NCBI RefSeq assembly: GCF_022341425.1
Contig: NZ_JABFUC010000012.1
Span: 90,072-154,071 of the forward strand
Length of the DNA: 64,000 nt
Source: Billgrantia campisalis
GTDB lineage: Bacteria > Pseudomonadota > Gammaproteobacteria > Pseudomonadales > Halomonadaceae
Reading direction: 5' to 3'
Shown here piece by piece: positions 18,210-27,942 of this stretch; the stretch's first letter is position 1, and every line of letters begins with the position of its first letter. The position numbers were made by a program, and so were the translations under genes. A model generated the notes under the pieces. The model did not search any database. It saw nothing but the letters and a program-made list of their open reading frames with translations, and had not been told where the DNA came from.

Positions 18210-18665
18210 ACGAAGCCTACATAGTCTTCTCATGGACCTCGTCAAGAGTGCTAACCTGAGTCCCAAACGCTTGGGAGTTGAAGTTGCCGGAAGTGCTTTT
18301 ATCGGTGATATCGAGGCCGCAAATGATGCCATTCAGCGTATCCGTGATCTCGGGATCGGTGTGAGTGTCGACGATTTTGGTAGAGGGCTTTCTCCATTCA
18401 AGTGCCTGCGGAAATTGCCAATCGCGGTCCTCAAAATAGATCGCGTTTTGTCACGAATTTGGAGAGTGATAAGCGAGCGAGAAAGTTGATGGGCTGTATG
18501 ATCGATATCGGCCATGCCTTGGGTCTTGGATTCAGGGTCTTATTGTGATTGCAGGAGGGGTCGAAACTTTCCAGCAGGAGAAGATTCTGCGTGAGCTAGG
18601 ATGTGACTAGGCTCAGGATTGTATTAGTTGCCGGCTCTTCCCGCTACGGAATATTTTTCCTGGTG
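18210..18665 (+). pseudogene. Decayed EAL-domain (c-di-GMP phosphodiesterase) fragment
   Basis: The reading frame to 18489 retains the middle of an EAL domain: DLVKSANLSPKRLGVEV, then VSVDDFGRGLSPFKCLRKL and VLKIDRVLS. The usual ITES is altered to VAGS. After the stop, another frame gives AGGVETFQQEKILRELGCD then a stop and AQDC, which equals AEGVET...GCDxAQG of intact EAL proteins. The N-terminal half including the EAL triad is missing. It is a remnant, possibly broken by the adjacent IS5-type insertion. Confidence 0.75.
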
Positions 18666-18831
18666 TGAGAGGTATAAAATGTGACTCTGAATCCTCGACC
18701 CGCCCCTGCTCGATGGCAGCACCCACCAACGTGGCTCGATCCGCCAGGCGTGATAGCGAGCTATCCTGCAGGTCCGTGGATCGAGCGGCCTCGGCCGCCT
18801 GCAGATGGCAAGTCGATGCCAGGGCCAGCAT
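18613..18831 (-). other. Possible remnant of a secreted-protein gene
   Basis: On the minus strand an open frame reads MLALASTCHLQAAEA (signal-like, preceded in frame by RRWLSRLLI) and continues for about 72 codons across the EAL remnant boundary. The N-terminus looks like a Sec signal peptide but no acceptable start codon precedes the basic residues, and I do not recognise the rest. It may be the truncated 5' end of a gene cut by the rearrangement here, or chance. It occupies the otherwise empty DNA between the EAL remnant and 18901. Confidence 0.25.
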
Positions 18832-18900
18832 AATGAGCAGGCGACTCAGCCATCGACGCAGTGGGCGAGGGCTCCCCTTAATCCTCGACAGTGAGACAAC

Positions 18901-19575
18901 ATGGCCAAATTCGAGCAGATCGGCACGGCTAGCATACCCGGACAGGGCGGCGAGCTGCGCCTGCTGCAGCGCAATCAGGAGTTTTCCATCCGTATCGCCG
19001 GCAAGACCGGCGAGCTGATGAACACCCGCCTGCACGGTTCCGAGGATGCCCTGGCGGAACTCGCCTGTGAGCGCATCGCCGCGCGTCCCGAAGCGCGGGT
19101 ATTGATCGGCGGGCTGGGCATGGGCTTTACCTTGGCGGCGGCGCTCAGGACGCTTGGCGCCGATGCCGAAGCGGTCGTCGCCGAGCTGGTCCCGGGCGTG
19201 GTGGAGTGGAACCGGGGAGCGCTGGGGGCGGCGGCCGGCTATCCGCTGAACGATCCGCGCACCCGGGTCAGCCTGGGCGACGTGGGCGAGGTGCTGCGCC
19301 GCGAGCCGGGCGGCTTCGATGCCATCATGCTCGACGTGGACAACGGCCCCGAAGGGCTGACGCGCAAGGAGAACGATCGGCTCTATTCGCCCGAGGGGTT
19401 GGCGGTGGCCCAGGAGGCGCTGCGCCCCGACGGGGTGCTGGCGGTATGGTCGGCGGGCCGGGACGCCGGGTTCAGCGAGCGCCTGCGCCGGGTCGGCTTT
19501 CTGGTCGAGGAAGTCACGGTGCGCGCCCACCGCCCCGGCAAGGGGGCGAAACACTGCATCTGGCTGGCCTTCTGA
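18901..19575 (+). CDS. Spermidine synthase-like methyltransferase-fold protein
   Basis: A 224-residue protein of the spermine/spermidine synthase superfamily (Rossmann fold). Visible are VLIGGLGMGFTLAAAL (nucleotide-binding glycine loop, residues ~67-82), AVVAELVPGVVEWNR (acidic residue that would contact the ribose) and FDAIMLDVDNGPEGL. Members of this short subgroup lack the N-terminal beta domain of true SpeE and their substrate is unproven. The stop overlaps the start of the next gene by one or two bases, so the two are probably co-transcribed. Confidence 0.8.
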   Translation: MAKFEQIGTASIPGQGGELRLLQRNQEFSIRIAGKTGELMNTRLHGSEDALAELACERIAARPEARVLIGGLGMGFTLAAALRTLGADAEAVVAELVPGVVEWNRGALGAAAGYPLNDPRTRVSLGDVGEVLRREPGGFDAIMLDVDNGPEGLTRKENDRLYSPEGLAVAQEALRPDGVLAVWSAGRDAGFSERLRRVGFLVEEVTVRAHRPGKGAKHCIWLAF

Positions 19576-19576
19576 C

Positions 19577-20179
19577 ATGTTGCTGACGGCGTCTCTTCGC
19601 TGCCTGGCGCTGCTGCTTGCCGGTATGCTCCTGGCCGGCTGCGCGGGACGGGTGATACCGCCGCCGACGCCTGCCGAGCCGGTGGAGGTCTACCTGCTCG
19701 ACCACGGCCGCCACGCCAGTCTGGTGCTGCCGCGCCAGCAGGGCGGCCTGGTGCGCTACAGCTACGGCGAGTGGGCCTGGTACGTGGAGGGACGTCGGCA
19801 TGCGCTGGCCGCGGTTTCGGCGCTGTTCTGGCCGACGCCCAGCGGGCTGGGGCGTGGCGTGAGTGAGGAGGCGACCGGGCGCGCCGATTTAGGGCGGCTG
19901 GCCCCGGAAGGCGTGATGCGCGTCTATCCGCTCCAGGCCGATGCCCGGCGGGTCATGGCGCTGGAGCGCGAACTGGACGCCCACTTCGAGCGCGATGGCA
20001 TCGAGCCGGTCTACAGCGAGGAGTTTGGCCTCGAGTTCGTGCCTTATCCCAGGGCCTATTGGTTCACCTACCAGTCCAACCTGGCCGTGGCCCGCTGGCT
20101 GCGGCGCCTGGGCATCGAGGTCAGGGGCATTCCGTGGCTTTCCAACTGGCGTATCGACGCCGCCGGTGGGCAGCGCTGA
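19577..20179 (+). CDS. Lipoprotein of unknown function, possibly DUF2459-like
   Basis: A 200-residue predicted lipoprotein: signal ALLLAGMLLAGC with the lipobox cysteine at residue 22. The mature start PVEVYLLDHGRHASLVLP and the later AYWFTYQSNLAVARWLRRLGIEV loosely resemble the DUF2459/TIGR02117 family, some members of which occur near urease genes; I am not certain of this. It is probably translated together with the preceding spermidine synthase-like gene, whose stop it touches. Confidence 0.6.
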   Translation: MLLTASLRCLALLLAGMLLAGCAGRVIPPPTPAEPVEVYLLDHGRHASLVLPRQQGGLVRYSYGEWAWYVEGRRHALAAVSALFWPTPSGLGRGVSEEATGRADLGRLAPEGVMRVYPLQADARRVMALERELDAHFERDGIEPVYSEEFGLEFVPYPRAYWFTYQSNLAVARWLRRLGIEVRGIPWLSNWRIDAAGGQR

Positions 20180-20245
20180 ACGGCGCGCTCGCTTTTTTCC
20201 ATTGATTGAGCCGTGATCCGTTCATGGCCGCGACAAGGTAGGACT

Positions 20246-20659
20246 ATGCTGGAACTCTCGCGTCAGGTGCGCATTCCCGATCATGAAATCGAGATGGAGG
20301 CGGTGCGGGCTCAGGGGGCCGGCGGGCAGAACGTCAACAAGGTGGCGACGGCGATTCACCTGCGCTTCGATATCCGGGCCTCCAGCCTGCCCGAAGGGTT
20401 CAAGGAGAAGTTGCTGGCGCTTAGCGACCAGCGCATCACCCGTGACGGCGTGGTGATCATCAAGGCGCAGTCTCATCGCACTCAGGAGCGTAACCGGGCG
20501 GAGGCGCTGGCGCGGCTCAAGGCGCTGATCAAGGGCGTGATGTATGCGCCGAAGAAGCGTATCGCCACCAAGCCGAGCAAGGGGGCCAAGCAGCGTCGGC
20601 TGGACAGCAAGAAGAAGCGTGGCCAGCACAAGGCGCTGCGCGGCAAGGTCGATACCTGA
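20246..20659 (+). CDS. arfB: Alternative ribosome-rescue factor ArfB (YaeJ)
   Basis: A 137-residue peptidyl-tRNA hydrolase that frees ribosomes stalled on non-stop mRNA. The catalytic GGQ loop is present in RAQGAGGQNVNKVATAI (residues ~20-36), and the basic C-terminal tail (KKRIATKPSKGAKQRRLDSKKKRG) that enters the empty mRNA channel is complete. I start at ATG 20246 behind AAGGTAGGA; an earlier in-frame ATG at 20213 is less likely. The length agrees with E. coli ArfB (140 residues). Confidence 0.95.
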   Translation: MLELSRQVRIPDHEIEMEAVRAQGAGGQNVNKVATAIHLRFDIRASSLPEGFKEKLLALSDQRITRDGVVIIKAQSHRTQERNRAEALARLKALIKGVMYAPKKRIATKPSKGAKQRRLDSKKKRGQHKALRGKVDT

Positions 20660-20687
20660 ACGACGTCCAAAGGCGGCAAGCGCTCCT

Positions 20688-21020
20688 GTAACCCCATCTT
20701 ATTGAACTGATTGGCGCCGGCCATACTGGTGACCTCTGATCATCGGAGGGCGCCATGAATGAACTGAGCTCGACGCAGGCCTATTGGCTGGACCACCTTT
20801 TTCATGCCTCGTCCAGGCAATTGGCGTTGAGCGAGTATGCCGAGGAGCTGGGGCTGGCCTGACGGCACTGCTGTCGTGGGAGCGGCACCTGGCTGTGCAG
20901 GATGTGCCGGTGCCACCACGTCCTCGACCGATGCGCTTCGTCGCCGTGGAGGGGGGGCACTTCAACGCTGCCAACACTCAGCGAAGCGGACGAACTCGGA
21001 TCATTGTTCCCTGGCGGTAG
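20688..21020 (+). mobile_element. Degenerate IS66-family fragment (left end and broken tnpA)
   Basis: From GTAACCCC at 20688, an IS66-like left end, the DNA leads to ATG 20755 (behind CGGAGGG), coding MNELSSTQAYWLDHLFHA and SEYAEELGLA, a start typical of IS66 accessory TnpA. That frame stops at 20862 after 35 codons. The rest of the gene continues in another frame (RPRPMRFVAVEGGH and RTRIIVPW) to 21020. No tnpB or tnpC follows. It is a dead fragment inside a 645-bp stretch without intact genes; the remainder to 21304 holds a small hairpin (8-bp stem near 21036) and otherwise nothing I can name. Confidence 0.6.
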
Positions 21021-21304
21021 TGAGGACACCCTACCGACCTGAAGCAGGTCGGATCAGTAGGGGGTCGTAGAGCCCTAACCAAGTCGAAGTAAAGTTCTGG
21101 TAGGCTATGCTGTAATAGAATGGTACCCGAGTGACGCCGTGCTGCCGTCAAAGGGCTGCAGGCTGGCATGGAGGTGCCCCTCACTTGCGGCCCCGGATCC
21201 GTCATCGGGTTTAGGGGGGCTCTCACGGCAATTTTTGCTCGATGGAGCTTCTGTGGCGCAGAGATCAAGCATCCAGCCATCCGCCGACCGTACAAGAGTC
21301 ATTC

Positions 21305-24300
21305 ATGAAGCTGGTGACAGATGTGAACGATGACCTGGCGATCCGTGCCCGGCGCTTGACCCAGGCAGGTGTCGCGCTGGTCGCGCTGGTGATCCTGGCC
21401 ATGGCCTGGACGCTATACAGCGCTACTATCAGTACTCGCAATGCAACCGAGGACATCCTGCAGTCGGAGCGTATTTCCGACGCACTCGAAACGATCAGCC
21501 GGGAACTCCACCGGGCCGAAGCCGCCCAGCGGGGGCATATCTTGAGCGGAGATTCGGCGTATCTGGCCATGCGCCACCAGGCCGTTGACGAGTTGCCGAT
21601 CGCCATCGACAGGCTTCGGCAATATGCCGACCAGGACCCCCTCATCGGCCCCCAGGTCGAGCAGCTCGAGGAGCGGATCGAGAGCCGCATCGAGCTGATG
21701 AACGAGCACCTGCACCTCTTCCAGGAAGAAGGCCTTGCTGCAGCAGGACAGCTTGCCGCCTCACCCCGGCTCAGGGAAGCCGCCGCAGATACCCATGCGT
21801 TGATCCACCAGCATCTCGACCAGGAAAGGCAGCGCATCGAACGCCGACTTCACGCCCAGCAGAACCGCTACCAGTCCCAGATGATGGTGTTCTTCATCCT
21901 GGTGCCGGTCATACTGCTGACTCTCCTGCTGGGCTACCTTGCGCTGATTGCGCTACAGCGGGCCCGCCACCGGGCCGAGCGTGACCTCCGAACCATTACC
22001 GACAACCTTCCGGGGGCAGTCTATCAATACTGGCAACAGCCCAATGGCACCTGTGGTTTCTCTTTCGTCAGCGAAGGGATTCACGATCTGCTTGGCCTCG
22101 AGCCCGCGGCGGTAGTGGGTAGCCCCCGCGCCATGTTCGACCGGATTGCGGTGGACGACCTTCCTGGCTTGGAAGCGGCCATCGACGCCTCGGCCAGGAC
22201 ACTAGCACAATTCGAGTTCACTCACCGCGTCAGCCATGCGAATGGGAAAATACGCTCTATTAATGCTCGCTCCTCACCATATCGCCGGAAGGATGGCACC
22301 GTGGTGTGGAACGGTTATTGGTCAGATGTCACCGAGCAAATGGCCACGGAGAAGGAGCTGGTCATCAGTAAGCATCAGTTGCAGATGGCCGTCGAACTCA
22401 GCCAACTGGGCAAATGGCACTGGTCTATCCCCCGCGACGAACTGGACTGGTCACCACGCTGTTGCGAGATCTTCGGGGTGCCGCCAGACACGCCGCTGAA
22501 TTTCGAGTTATTCCTCGGATGCACGCACCCTGATGATCGCACGCGGATTCAAGACGCCGTCAATACTGCGCTGCAGCAGGGAGTGCAGTACCAAGAGGAG
22601 TTTCGGGTCGTCTGGCCGGACGGCTCAGTACACTGGGTGGAAGCCGCGGGCCGCGCCCAGTATTCCCATGATGGCCACCCGGAATCCATGGACGGCATCG
22701 TCATCGACATTAATGCGCGCAAGAACATGGAGCTCACCCTGCGAGCCGCCAAGGAGTCCGCGGAAGTCGCCAACCGTGCCAAGAGCACCTTCCTGGCGAC
22801 CATGAGCCACGAGATCAGGACACCGCTGAACGGGGTGCTGGGTATGCTGGAGGTGCTCAGCCTTACCGAGCTGAACCCGGAGCAGCGCACCACCGTGGAG
22901 GTCATACGCCAATCGAGCCGATCCCTGCAACGATTGATCGGCGACGTGCTGGACCTCTCGAAGATAGAGGCTGAGAAACTCGAGCTCCATCCCTGCGCGG
23001 CCTCGATCCAGCGGATCGTCGAAGACGTCCTGGCACTGTACAGCAGCACTGCCACCAGCCACGGCCTGACATTGAGCGCTACCATCGATCCCGGTATCAG
23101 CCCCGCCGTCATGGTCGACAGCCTGCGACTGAAGCAGATCCTCAACAACCTGATCAGTAACGCCTTGAAGTTCACAGAAGAAGGCGGCATCGAGGTAGAT
23201 GTCGCCTGTATCCGGCGGGAAAAGCGGCGAGAGTGGGTGCAGATTACGGTCAAGGATACGGGCATCGGCATCGAGCCGGCGCTTCAAGCCCGCCTGTTCG
23301 ATCCGTTCATGCAGGCCGAAAGCAGCATATCCACTCGCTACGGGGGCACCGGCCTAGGGCTGTCCATCTGCCAACGCTTGGCCAAGCTGATGGGTGGGGA
23401 AATCGAATTGACCAGTCAACCGGGTCAGGGCACGACCCTGACCTTGACCCTGCCCGTTGCACCCGCCGACCCGGCACAGCTCGTCGATGTCACCCGCGAA
23501 CAACACCGGGAAGAGCTCAAGGCCGCCACCGCGAGGCGTACGCCACCGACACTCGAGCAGGCGGAAGAGGAGGGGACGCTGATTCTGGTCGTGGATGACC
23601 ACCCCACGAACCGCCAGGTGCTGATGCGCCAACTCAACCTGCTCGGCTATGCCGCCGAATGTGCCGAAGATGGGCAGCAGGCCCTCGAACTGTGGCGACG
23701 CCGCCGATTCGGCTTGATCCTGGCCGACTGCAACATGCCACGCATGAATGGCTACGAGCTGGCGCGGGCCATCCGCCAAGACGAAGCCAGCGATACAGCG
23801 GCCAACCATATCCCGATCATTGCCTTCACCGCCAATGCCCTGGGTGGGGATGCATCGCGCTGCTTTGCCGCTGGCATGGACGACTACCTGAGCAAGCCGG
23901 CCGGTATGCTGCAACTGCGTAACATGATCGAGAACTGGCTGCCGCATCCCTCCGCTCGGGGGAGTGTAGCCGATACCCTCGCCGCCACGCCGCCTCCCTT
24001 GGATCCTGCGGCTGATGACCCCGTGGACCCGACCGCGCTGGACCTGGTTTCCGGTGATGACGGGGAGCTGGCGCGCGAGATCCTGCACGACTTCCGATGC
24101 TCGAACGAGCTCGATGCTAAGCGTCTCGAACAGGCGATATACGACAGCGACAGCACGACACTGGTGCGTGCGGCTCACCGGATCAAAGGGGCGAGCCGGC
24201 TTGTCGGTGCCCACCCGCTCGCCCAGACCTGCGAGCGCCTCGAGCGCGCTGGCCGCTCGGAGGCGTGGGGGGAGATCGTCGTTGGTCTCGAGGAATTCAG

Positions 24301-24343
24301 ACAGGAACAGGAGCGTCTGCATGCCTATATCGACCGACTCTGA
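21305..24343 (+). CDS. Hybrid sensor histidine kinase, CHASE3-PAS-PAS-HisKA-HATPase-REC-HPt
   Basis: A 1012-residue multistep phosphorelay kinase. A first membrane helix (residues ~20-38) is followed by a periplasmic CHASE3 sensor (~45-190), a second helix (~193-215), two PAS domains (~230-350 and ~360-480), HisKA with the phospho-acceptor His502 in [10 protein letters not shown], an ATPase domain (N box SNALKF, G boxes DTGIGI and GGTGLGLS), a receiver with Asp808 (LILADCNMP) and an HPt with His958 (AHRIKGAS). All key residues are intact. Start ATG 21305 is preferred over 21242, which would add 21 residues. It overlaps the next gene by 23 bases. Confidence 0.92.
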   Translation: MKLVTDVNDDLAIRARRLTQAGVALVALVILAMAWTLYSATISTRNATEDILQSERISDALETISRELHRAEAAQRGHILSGDSAYLAMRHQAVDELPIAIDRLRQYADQDPLIGPQVEQLEERIESRIELMNEHLHLFQEEGLAAAGQLAASPRLREAAADTHALIHQHLDQERQRIERRLHAQQNRYQSQMMVFFILVPVILLTLLLGYLALIALQRARHRAERDLRTITDNLPGAVYQYWQQPNGTCGFSFVSEGIHDLLGLEPAAVVGSPRAMFDRIAVDDLPGLEAAIDASARTLAQFEFTHRVSHANGKIRSINARSSPYRRKDGTVVWNGYWSDVTEQMATEKELVISKHQLQMAVELSQLGKWHWSIPRDELDWSPRCCEIFGVPPDTPLNFELFLGCTHPDDRTRIQDAVNTALQQGVQYQEEFRVVWPDGSVHWVEAAGRAQYSHDGHPESMDGIVIDINARKNMELTLRAAKESAEVANRAKSTFLATMSHEIRTPLNGVLGMLEVLSLTELNPEQRTTVEVIRQSSRSLQRLIGDVLDLSKIEAEKLELHPCAASIQRIVEDVLALYSSTATSHGLTLSATIDPGISPAVMVDSLRLKQILNNLISNALKFTEEGGIEVDVACIRREKRREWVQITVKDTGIGIEPALQARLFDPFMQAESSISTRYGGTGLGLSICQRLAKLMGGEIELTSQPGQGTTLTLTLPVAPADPAQLVDVTREQHREELKAATARRTPPTLEQAEEEGTLILVVDDHPTNRQVLMRQLNLLGYAAECAEDGQQALELWRRRRFGLILADCNMPRMNGYELARAIRQDEASDTAANHIPIIAFTANALGGDASRCFAAGMDDYLSKPAGMLQLRNMIENWLPHPSARGSVADTLAATPPPLDPAADDPVDPTALDLVSGDDGELAREILHDFRCSNELDAKRLEQAIYDSDSTTLVRAAHRIKGASRLVGAHPLAQTCERLERAGRSEAWGEIVVGLEEFRQEQERLHAYIDRL

Positions 24344-25583
24344 ACAGACTACCGGGTTGCCTCCCGGCCTGCGCCTGCTGATCGTCGAGGACCATGACTT
24401 TCAGCGGCAGGTGCTGGCGGGCTTGCTTCGTCGTCTCGGGGCAGAGGAGATTCACGAGGCCGCTTGCGGCCACTCGGCACTCGAACTGATGGCCACCCTT
24501 GAGCCACCCGTGGATATCGTCATCAGCGATCTCGACATGCCCGGCATGGACGGCATGGAGTTCATACGGCGAGTGGGGGAGTCATGGCACGAGCCAGCAC
24601 TGGTTATCGTCAGTGCTCTGGAGCCCTCGTTGATCCGTTCCGTTCGCACCATGGCTGCGGCCTATGGCCTCAGCTTACTGGACACCATAGAAAAGCCCCC
24701 CGCGCCACGCGAACTCTTGAGCGCGCTGCGCAAGTACAAGCCTGATCAACGGCGCCTCAGAGCACCGCCCATGGAGGAACACTACTCCGCCGCAGACCTT
24801 GAGGCTGCCATGGTAGGCGACCAGTTCGAGCCCTTCTTCCAGCCGAAGGTGGAACTGGCTACGGGGCGCCTGTGTGGCTTCGAAGCCCTGGCCCGCTGGC
24901 GCCACCCCGAGCACGGGGTATTGTCACCCCACGCCTTCATCGACACCATGGAGTCCCGGGGGCTGATCGATGCGCTCACCGATGTCATGCTCGACAAGGC
25001 GAGCGCCTGGTGTGCCTTTTGGCGAAATCGCGGTCTGGATATCAAGGTCTCGGTGAATATCTCCATCCAGTCCCTGGCCGATGTCGGGTTGGCGGAATCG
25101 CTGATCGAGCGAGTGCGTCGACAGGGGCTGGACCCCTGCTACATGATCCTCGAGATCACCGAAACGGCGGTCATGATTGAGGTGGGGCGCGTGCTGGAGA
25201 ATCTTGCAAGGCTGCGCATGAAGGGGTTCGAATTATCGATCGACGACTATGGCACCGGCTACTCATCCATGCAGCAACTCACCCGTATCGCCGCCGGTGA
25301 GTTGAAGATCGACCGCACCTTCGTCAACTTCGCTTCGCACCAAAATGACGGTCGAGTGATCTTGAGATCCAGCCTGGAAATGGCCAGAAAACTGAACCTG
25401 ACAACGGTGGCAGAAGGCGTCGAGACGCCTGAGGACTGGGCACTGCTGGCCGAATACGGCTGTGACCAGGCTCAAGGGTACCTGATAGCTCGCCCCATGG
25501 CGGCCGACACCGTGGCAGACTGGGCCCAACAATGGGATCCAGAGCGCTGGCTTACCGGCTTATCGCCTGAACTGAAGCAATGA
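24321..25583 (+). CDS. Response regulator with EAL c-di-GMP phosphodiesterase output
   Basis: A 420-residue protein: receiver domain (residues ~17-135, phospho-acceptor Asp70 in [12 protein letters not shown]) and EAL domain (~165-405). The EAL catalytic set is complete: Glu188 in FEALARW, Asn in SVNISIQ, Glu in LEITET, DD in [10 protein letters not shown], Lys in LKIDRTF, Glu in AEGVET and Gln in QGYLIARP. It should hydrolyse c-di-GMP. The start ATG 24321 lies inside the end of the kinase gene behind ACAGGAG, implying translational coupling and that the kinase HPt domain is its phosphate donor. Confidence 0.93.
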   Translation: MPISTDSEQTTGLPPGLRLLIVEDHDFQRQVLAGLLRRLGAEEIHEAACGHSALELMATLEPPVDIVISDLDMPGMDGMEFIRRVGESWHEPALVIVSALEPSLIRSVRTMAAAYGLSLLDTIEKPPAPRELLSALRKYKPDQRRLRAPPMEEHYSAADLEAAMVGDQFEPFFQPKVELATGRLCGFEALARWRHPEHGVLSPHAFIDTMESRGLIDALTDVMLDKASAWCAFWRNRGLDIKVSVNISIQSLADVGLAESLIERVRRQGLDPCYMILEITETAVMIEVGRVLENLARLRMKGFELSIDDYGTGYSSMQQLTRIAAGELKIDRTFVNFASHQNDGRVILRSSLEMARKLNLTTVAEGVETPEDWALLAEYGCDQAQGYLIARPMAADTVADWAQQWDPERWLTGLSPELKQ

Positions 25584-25644
25584 GTGCAGCGCCTGTGGTG
25601 CTCAGGGCACCTGTGCTCCCCCTATCAGCTCAAGAAGAAGGGAT

Positions 25645-25690
25645 TACTGGAGGGCTTACAAAAGGCGGGTACTATGTCTCCCCTCCAGTA
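25645..25690 (+). repeat. Inverted repeat after the REC-EAL gene
   Basis: Perfect 10-nt arms TACTGGAGGG (25645-25654) and CCCTCCAGTA (25681-25690) enclose a 26-nt loop. It could fold in the transcript of the upstream gene, but lacks a T-run and has a long loop, so calling it a terminator would be speculative. Confidence 0.35.
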
Positions 25691-25770
25691 CAATGCCTCC
25701 CCACCAGGATGCAGCCCCTATTGCGCGCCCCGCTCTGAATTGTCACCACTCCACTGCCCGGAAACCGCCG

Positions 25771-26523
25771 ATGCCCCGTCACGATACTGCCCTCTCAGAG
25801 CTGCCCGACAGCGAACGCCTCTCCAAGCGGCTGGCGCGCCAGCTTCCCTGCTCGCGCCGTGAGGCCGAGCTGTATATCTCCGGAGGCTGGGTGTTGGTCG
25901 ACGGCGAGGTGGTCGAAGAGCCCCAGTTCAAGGTCGCCGGGCAGCGCGTCGAACTCGCCCCCGGGGCCAGGGCCGAACCGTTGGCACCGGCCACCCTGCT
26001 GCTCAACTGTCCCCCGGGGCATGACGCCACCGAAGGCGATGCGCTGGCCAGGACGCTGATCACGCTGGCGTCGCACTGGCCGGAGGATCCGGCAGGCCTG
26101 CGCCCGCTCAAGGCCTACTTCCGGGGCCTGGTGCCGATGCTGCCGCTGACGCCGGGCATGTCCGGCCTGCTGGTCTTCACCCAGGACCGGCGCGTCGCCA
26201 GGCGGCTCAATGAGGATACCGTGCGGCTGGAGCAGGAGTTCGTGGCTGAGGTACGCGGCACCCTGAGCGAGACGCAGCTCGAGGCGCTGCGCCGTGGCAC
26301 GGCCGAACCGGGACGGCGGCTCGCGCCCTGCAAGGTGAGCTGGCAGAGCGAAACCCATCTACGCTTTGCCTTGAAGGGAATGGTGCCGGGCCAGCTCGAG
26401 GCCATGTGCGAAAGCGTTGGCTTGACGCTGTTGTCGCTGAAGCGCCTGCGGATTGGCGGGGTGTCCCTGGGGCGTGTGCCGCAAGGCCAGTGGCGCTATC
26501 TCAGCCACGGCGAGCGCTTTTGA
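25771..26523 (+). CDS. RsuA/RluF-family pseudouridine synthase-like protein lacking the catalytic Asp
   Basis: A 250-residue protein with an N-terminal S4 RNA-binding domain (SKRLARQLPCSRREAELYI and GGWVLVDGEVV, residues ~15-45) and an RsuA/RluB/E/F-type synthase domain (FVAEVRGTL, LRFALKGMVPGQLEAMCESVGL, LKRLRIGGVSLG). The catalytic motif GRLDxxTxGLLLLT reads LPLTPGMSGLLVFTQD here, so the essential Asp is replaced by Thr. It probably still binds RNA but may not isomerise uridine. Start ATG 25771 is chosen over 25693, which adds an unrelated 26 residues. Confidence 0.75.
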   Translation: MPRHDTALSELPDSERLSKRLARQLPCSRREAELYISGGWVLVDGEVVEEPQFKVAGQRVELAPGARAEPLAPATLLLNCPPGHDATEGDALARTLITLASHWPEDPAGLRPLKAYFRGLVPMLPLTPGMSGLLVFTQDRRVARRLNEDTVRLEQEFVAEVRGTLSETQLEALRRGTAEPGRRLAPCKVSWQSETHLRFALKGMVPGQLEAMCESVGLTLLSLKRLRIGGVSLGRVPQGQWRYLSHGERF

Positions 26524-26646
26524 CGCGACATTCTGCTCCCTTTCCCGATTCGTTATCGCTCTGTATGCTGAAGTCGAGGTACCCATGCCGTCCGGCCTGA
26601 GCCGGCCGGCACCCGATTCGCAGCCTTAACCAGAAGGATATGTCGC

Positions 26647-27780
26647 ATGTCGGAAAATCCCAAGAGCCCACTGTTCCAGGATAATCGCGTCAAGGCGCTG
26701 GCGGCCGTGGCGGTGGTTGGCGTGGTCTGGGCGATCTTCGCCCAGTCCAGTGCCAGCTCTCACCGCGACCACAGCGAGGCCCTCGAGTCGCAGCTGTCGG
26801 CGATGGAGAGCGAACAGCAGGCGCTGGTCAGCCAGCTGGAAGAGCGTGACGCGGCCGGCGAGGAGATCGAGGCGCTGGAAGCCCGCATTGCCGAGCTGGA
26901 GGAGGAGCGCCAGGCCGCCGCGGCGGCAGTAGAGGAAGAGCGTGAGGCTGCGGAAGCCGAGATGCAGACGCGCCTGGCCGAGCTCGAGGAGCAGCGGGCC
27001 GCCGCCGAAGCGGCCATGGCCGAGGAGCAGGAAACGGCGCGAGCCGAGCTGGAGCGAATCGAAGCCGAAGTGGCCGACACCGAAGCGCGCCTGAGTGAGC
27101 TGCAGGAAGAGCGTGCCGCCCTGGAGGGCGATATCGAGGCCTACCAGGCCGAAAAGGCCGAGGTCGAGGAGGCGTTGGCGGCGCTGCGTGGCGACTATGA
27201 AGCGGTGGATCAGGCCCGCAGCGATGCCGAGGCCGCACGCGCCGAGGCGGAAGAGGCGCGTCAGGAGGCCGAAGCAGCGCGTCAGGAAGCCGAAGAGCTG
27301 CGCGAGATTGCCGTCGATGAGCGTCAGGAAGCCGTGGTCGCCCGCAACCTGGCCGATAATGAGCTGGCCGCCATCGAAGACGAGATCGCCGCGGGCGACG
27401 AGCGACTGGCCGTACTGAACACCGAGATCGCCGACCGGGAATCCACCCTCGAGGCGCTGGAGAACGACATCGAGGCGCTGGAGGTCTGGCGTGACGAGGT
27501 GGAGCGTGAAGTGGGCGAGGCCCGCGACGAGCGTGACGAGGCGCTGGCCGCACTCGAACAGGCGCGGGTCGAGCGTGACGACCTGATGATCGCCATCGGC
27601 ATCGGCCGTGACGAACTGGCCGATATCGAGGGTCGCGTCGAGCGCCGCGAAGAACAGCTCGAGCGGCTGGAGGGGCAGCTCGCCAACTGGCGCAGCGAGC
27701 TCGCCGATCTGGAAGCGCGGATGGAGGAGGTCGAGTCCGACACCGAAGCCGAGACCGAAGCGCAGACGGCCGACGACTGA
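26647..27780 (+). CDS. Membrane-anchored coiled-coil protein of unknown function
   Basis: A 377-residue protein I cannot assign to a family. A short cytoplasmic N-terminus is followed by one membrane helix (VKALAAVAVVGVVWAIFA, residues ~17-34). Nearly all the rest (residues ~45-370) is Glu/Ala/Arg/Leu-rich heptad sequence with blocks such as RAEAEEARQEAEAARQEAEE, predicting one very long coiled coil. AAGGA precedes the ATG. By analogy it could be a spacer or scaffold at the inner membrane, but no domain supports a specific job. It is a single-gene unit ended by a strong terminator. Confidence 0.75.
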   Translation: MSENPKSPLFQDNRVKALAAVAVVGVVWAIFAQSSASSHRDHSEALESQLSAMESEQQALVSQLEERDAAGEEIEALEARIAELEEERQAAAAAVEEEREAAEAEMQTRLAELEEQRAAAEAAMAEEQETARAELERIEAEVADTEARLSELQEERAALEGDIEAYQAEKAEVEEALAALRGDYEAVDQARSDAEAARAEAEEARQEAEAARQEAEELREIAVDERQEAVVARNLADNELAAIEDEIAAGDERLAVLNTEIADRESTLEALENDIEALEVWRDEVEREVGEARDERDEALAALEQARVERDDLMIAIGIGRDELADIEGRVERREEQLERLEGQLANWRSELADLEARMEEVESDTEAETEAQTADD

Positions 27781-27809
27781 CACGCTGTTTGTCCCGCACT
27801 CCCCATACC

Positions 27810-27838
27810 CACGACGGCGAGCCTGGCTCGCCGTCGTG
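27810..27838 (+). terminator. Terminator after the coiled-coil gene
   Basis: Perfect 13-bp GC-rich stem (CACGACGGCGAGC and its complement) with a CTG loop, 30 bp after the stop codon and followed by TGTTTG. Confidence 0.75.
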
Positions 27839-27942
27839 TGTTTGCAGACCGGTGTTGGGCCGCGGGGCGTCGCGCTATACTGGCCGCACAATCACCCCGG
27901 CAGGCTGGGGTGTCTTCATGCAGCAGTGCGAAGGAGCGAGTC

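Noticed and set aside
17887..18489. A 200-codon frame as an intact EAL protein
   Set aside because: Its first half is transposase sequence and the EAL part lacks the N-terminal catalytic residues and the end; it is two fused pseudogenes.
18613..19578. A 321-codon minus-strand frame opposite the spermidine synthase-like gene
   Set aside because: The part opposite that gene is antisense shadow; only the last 70 codons show a signal-like start and are listed separately with low confidence.
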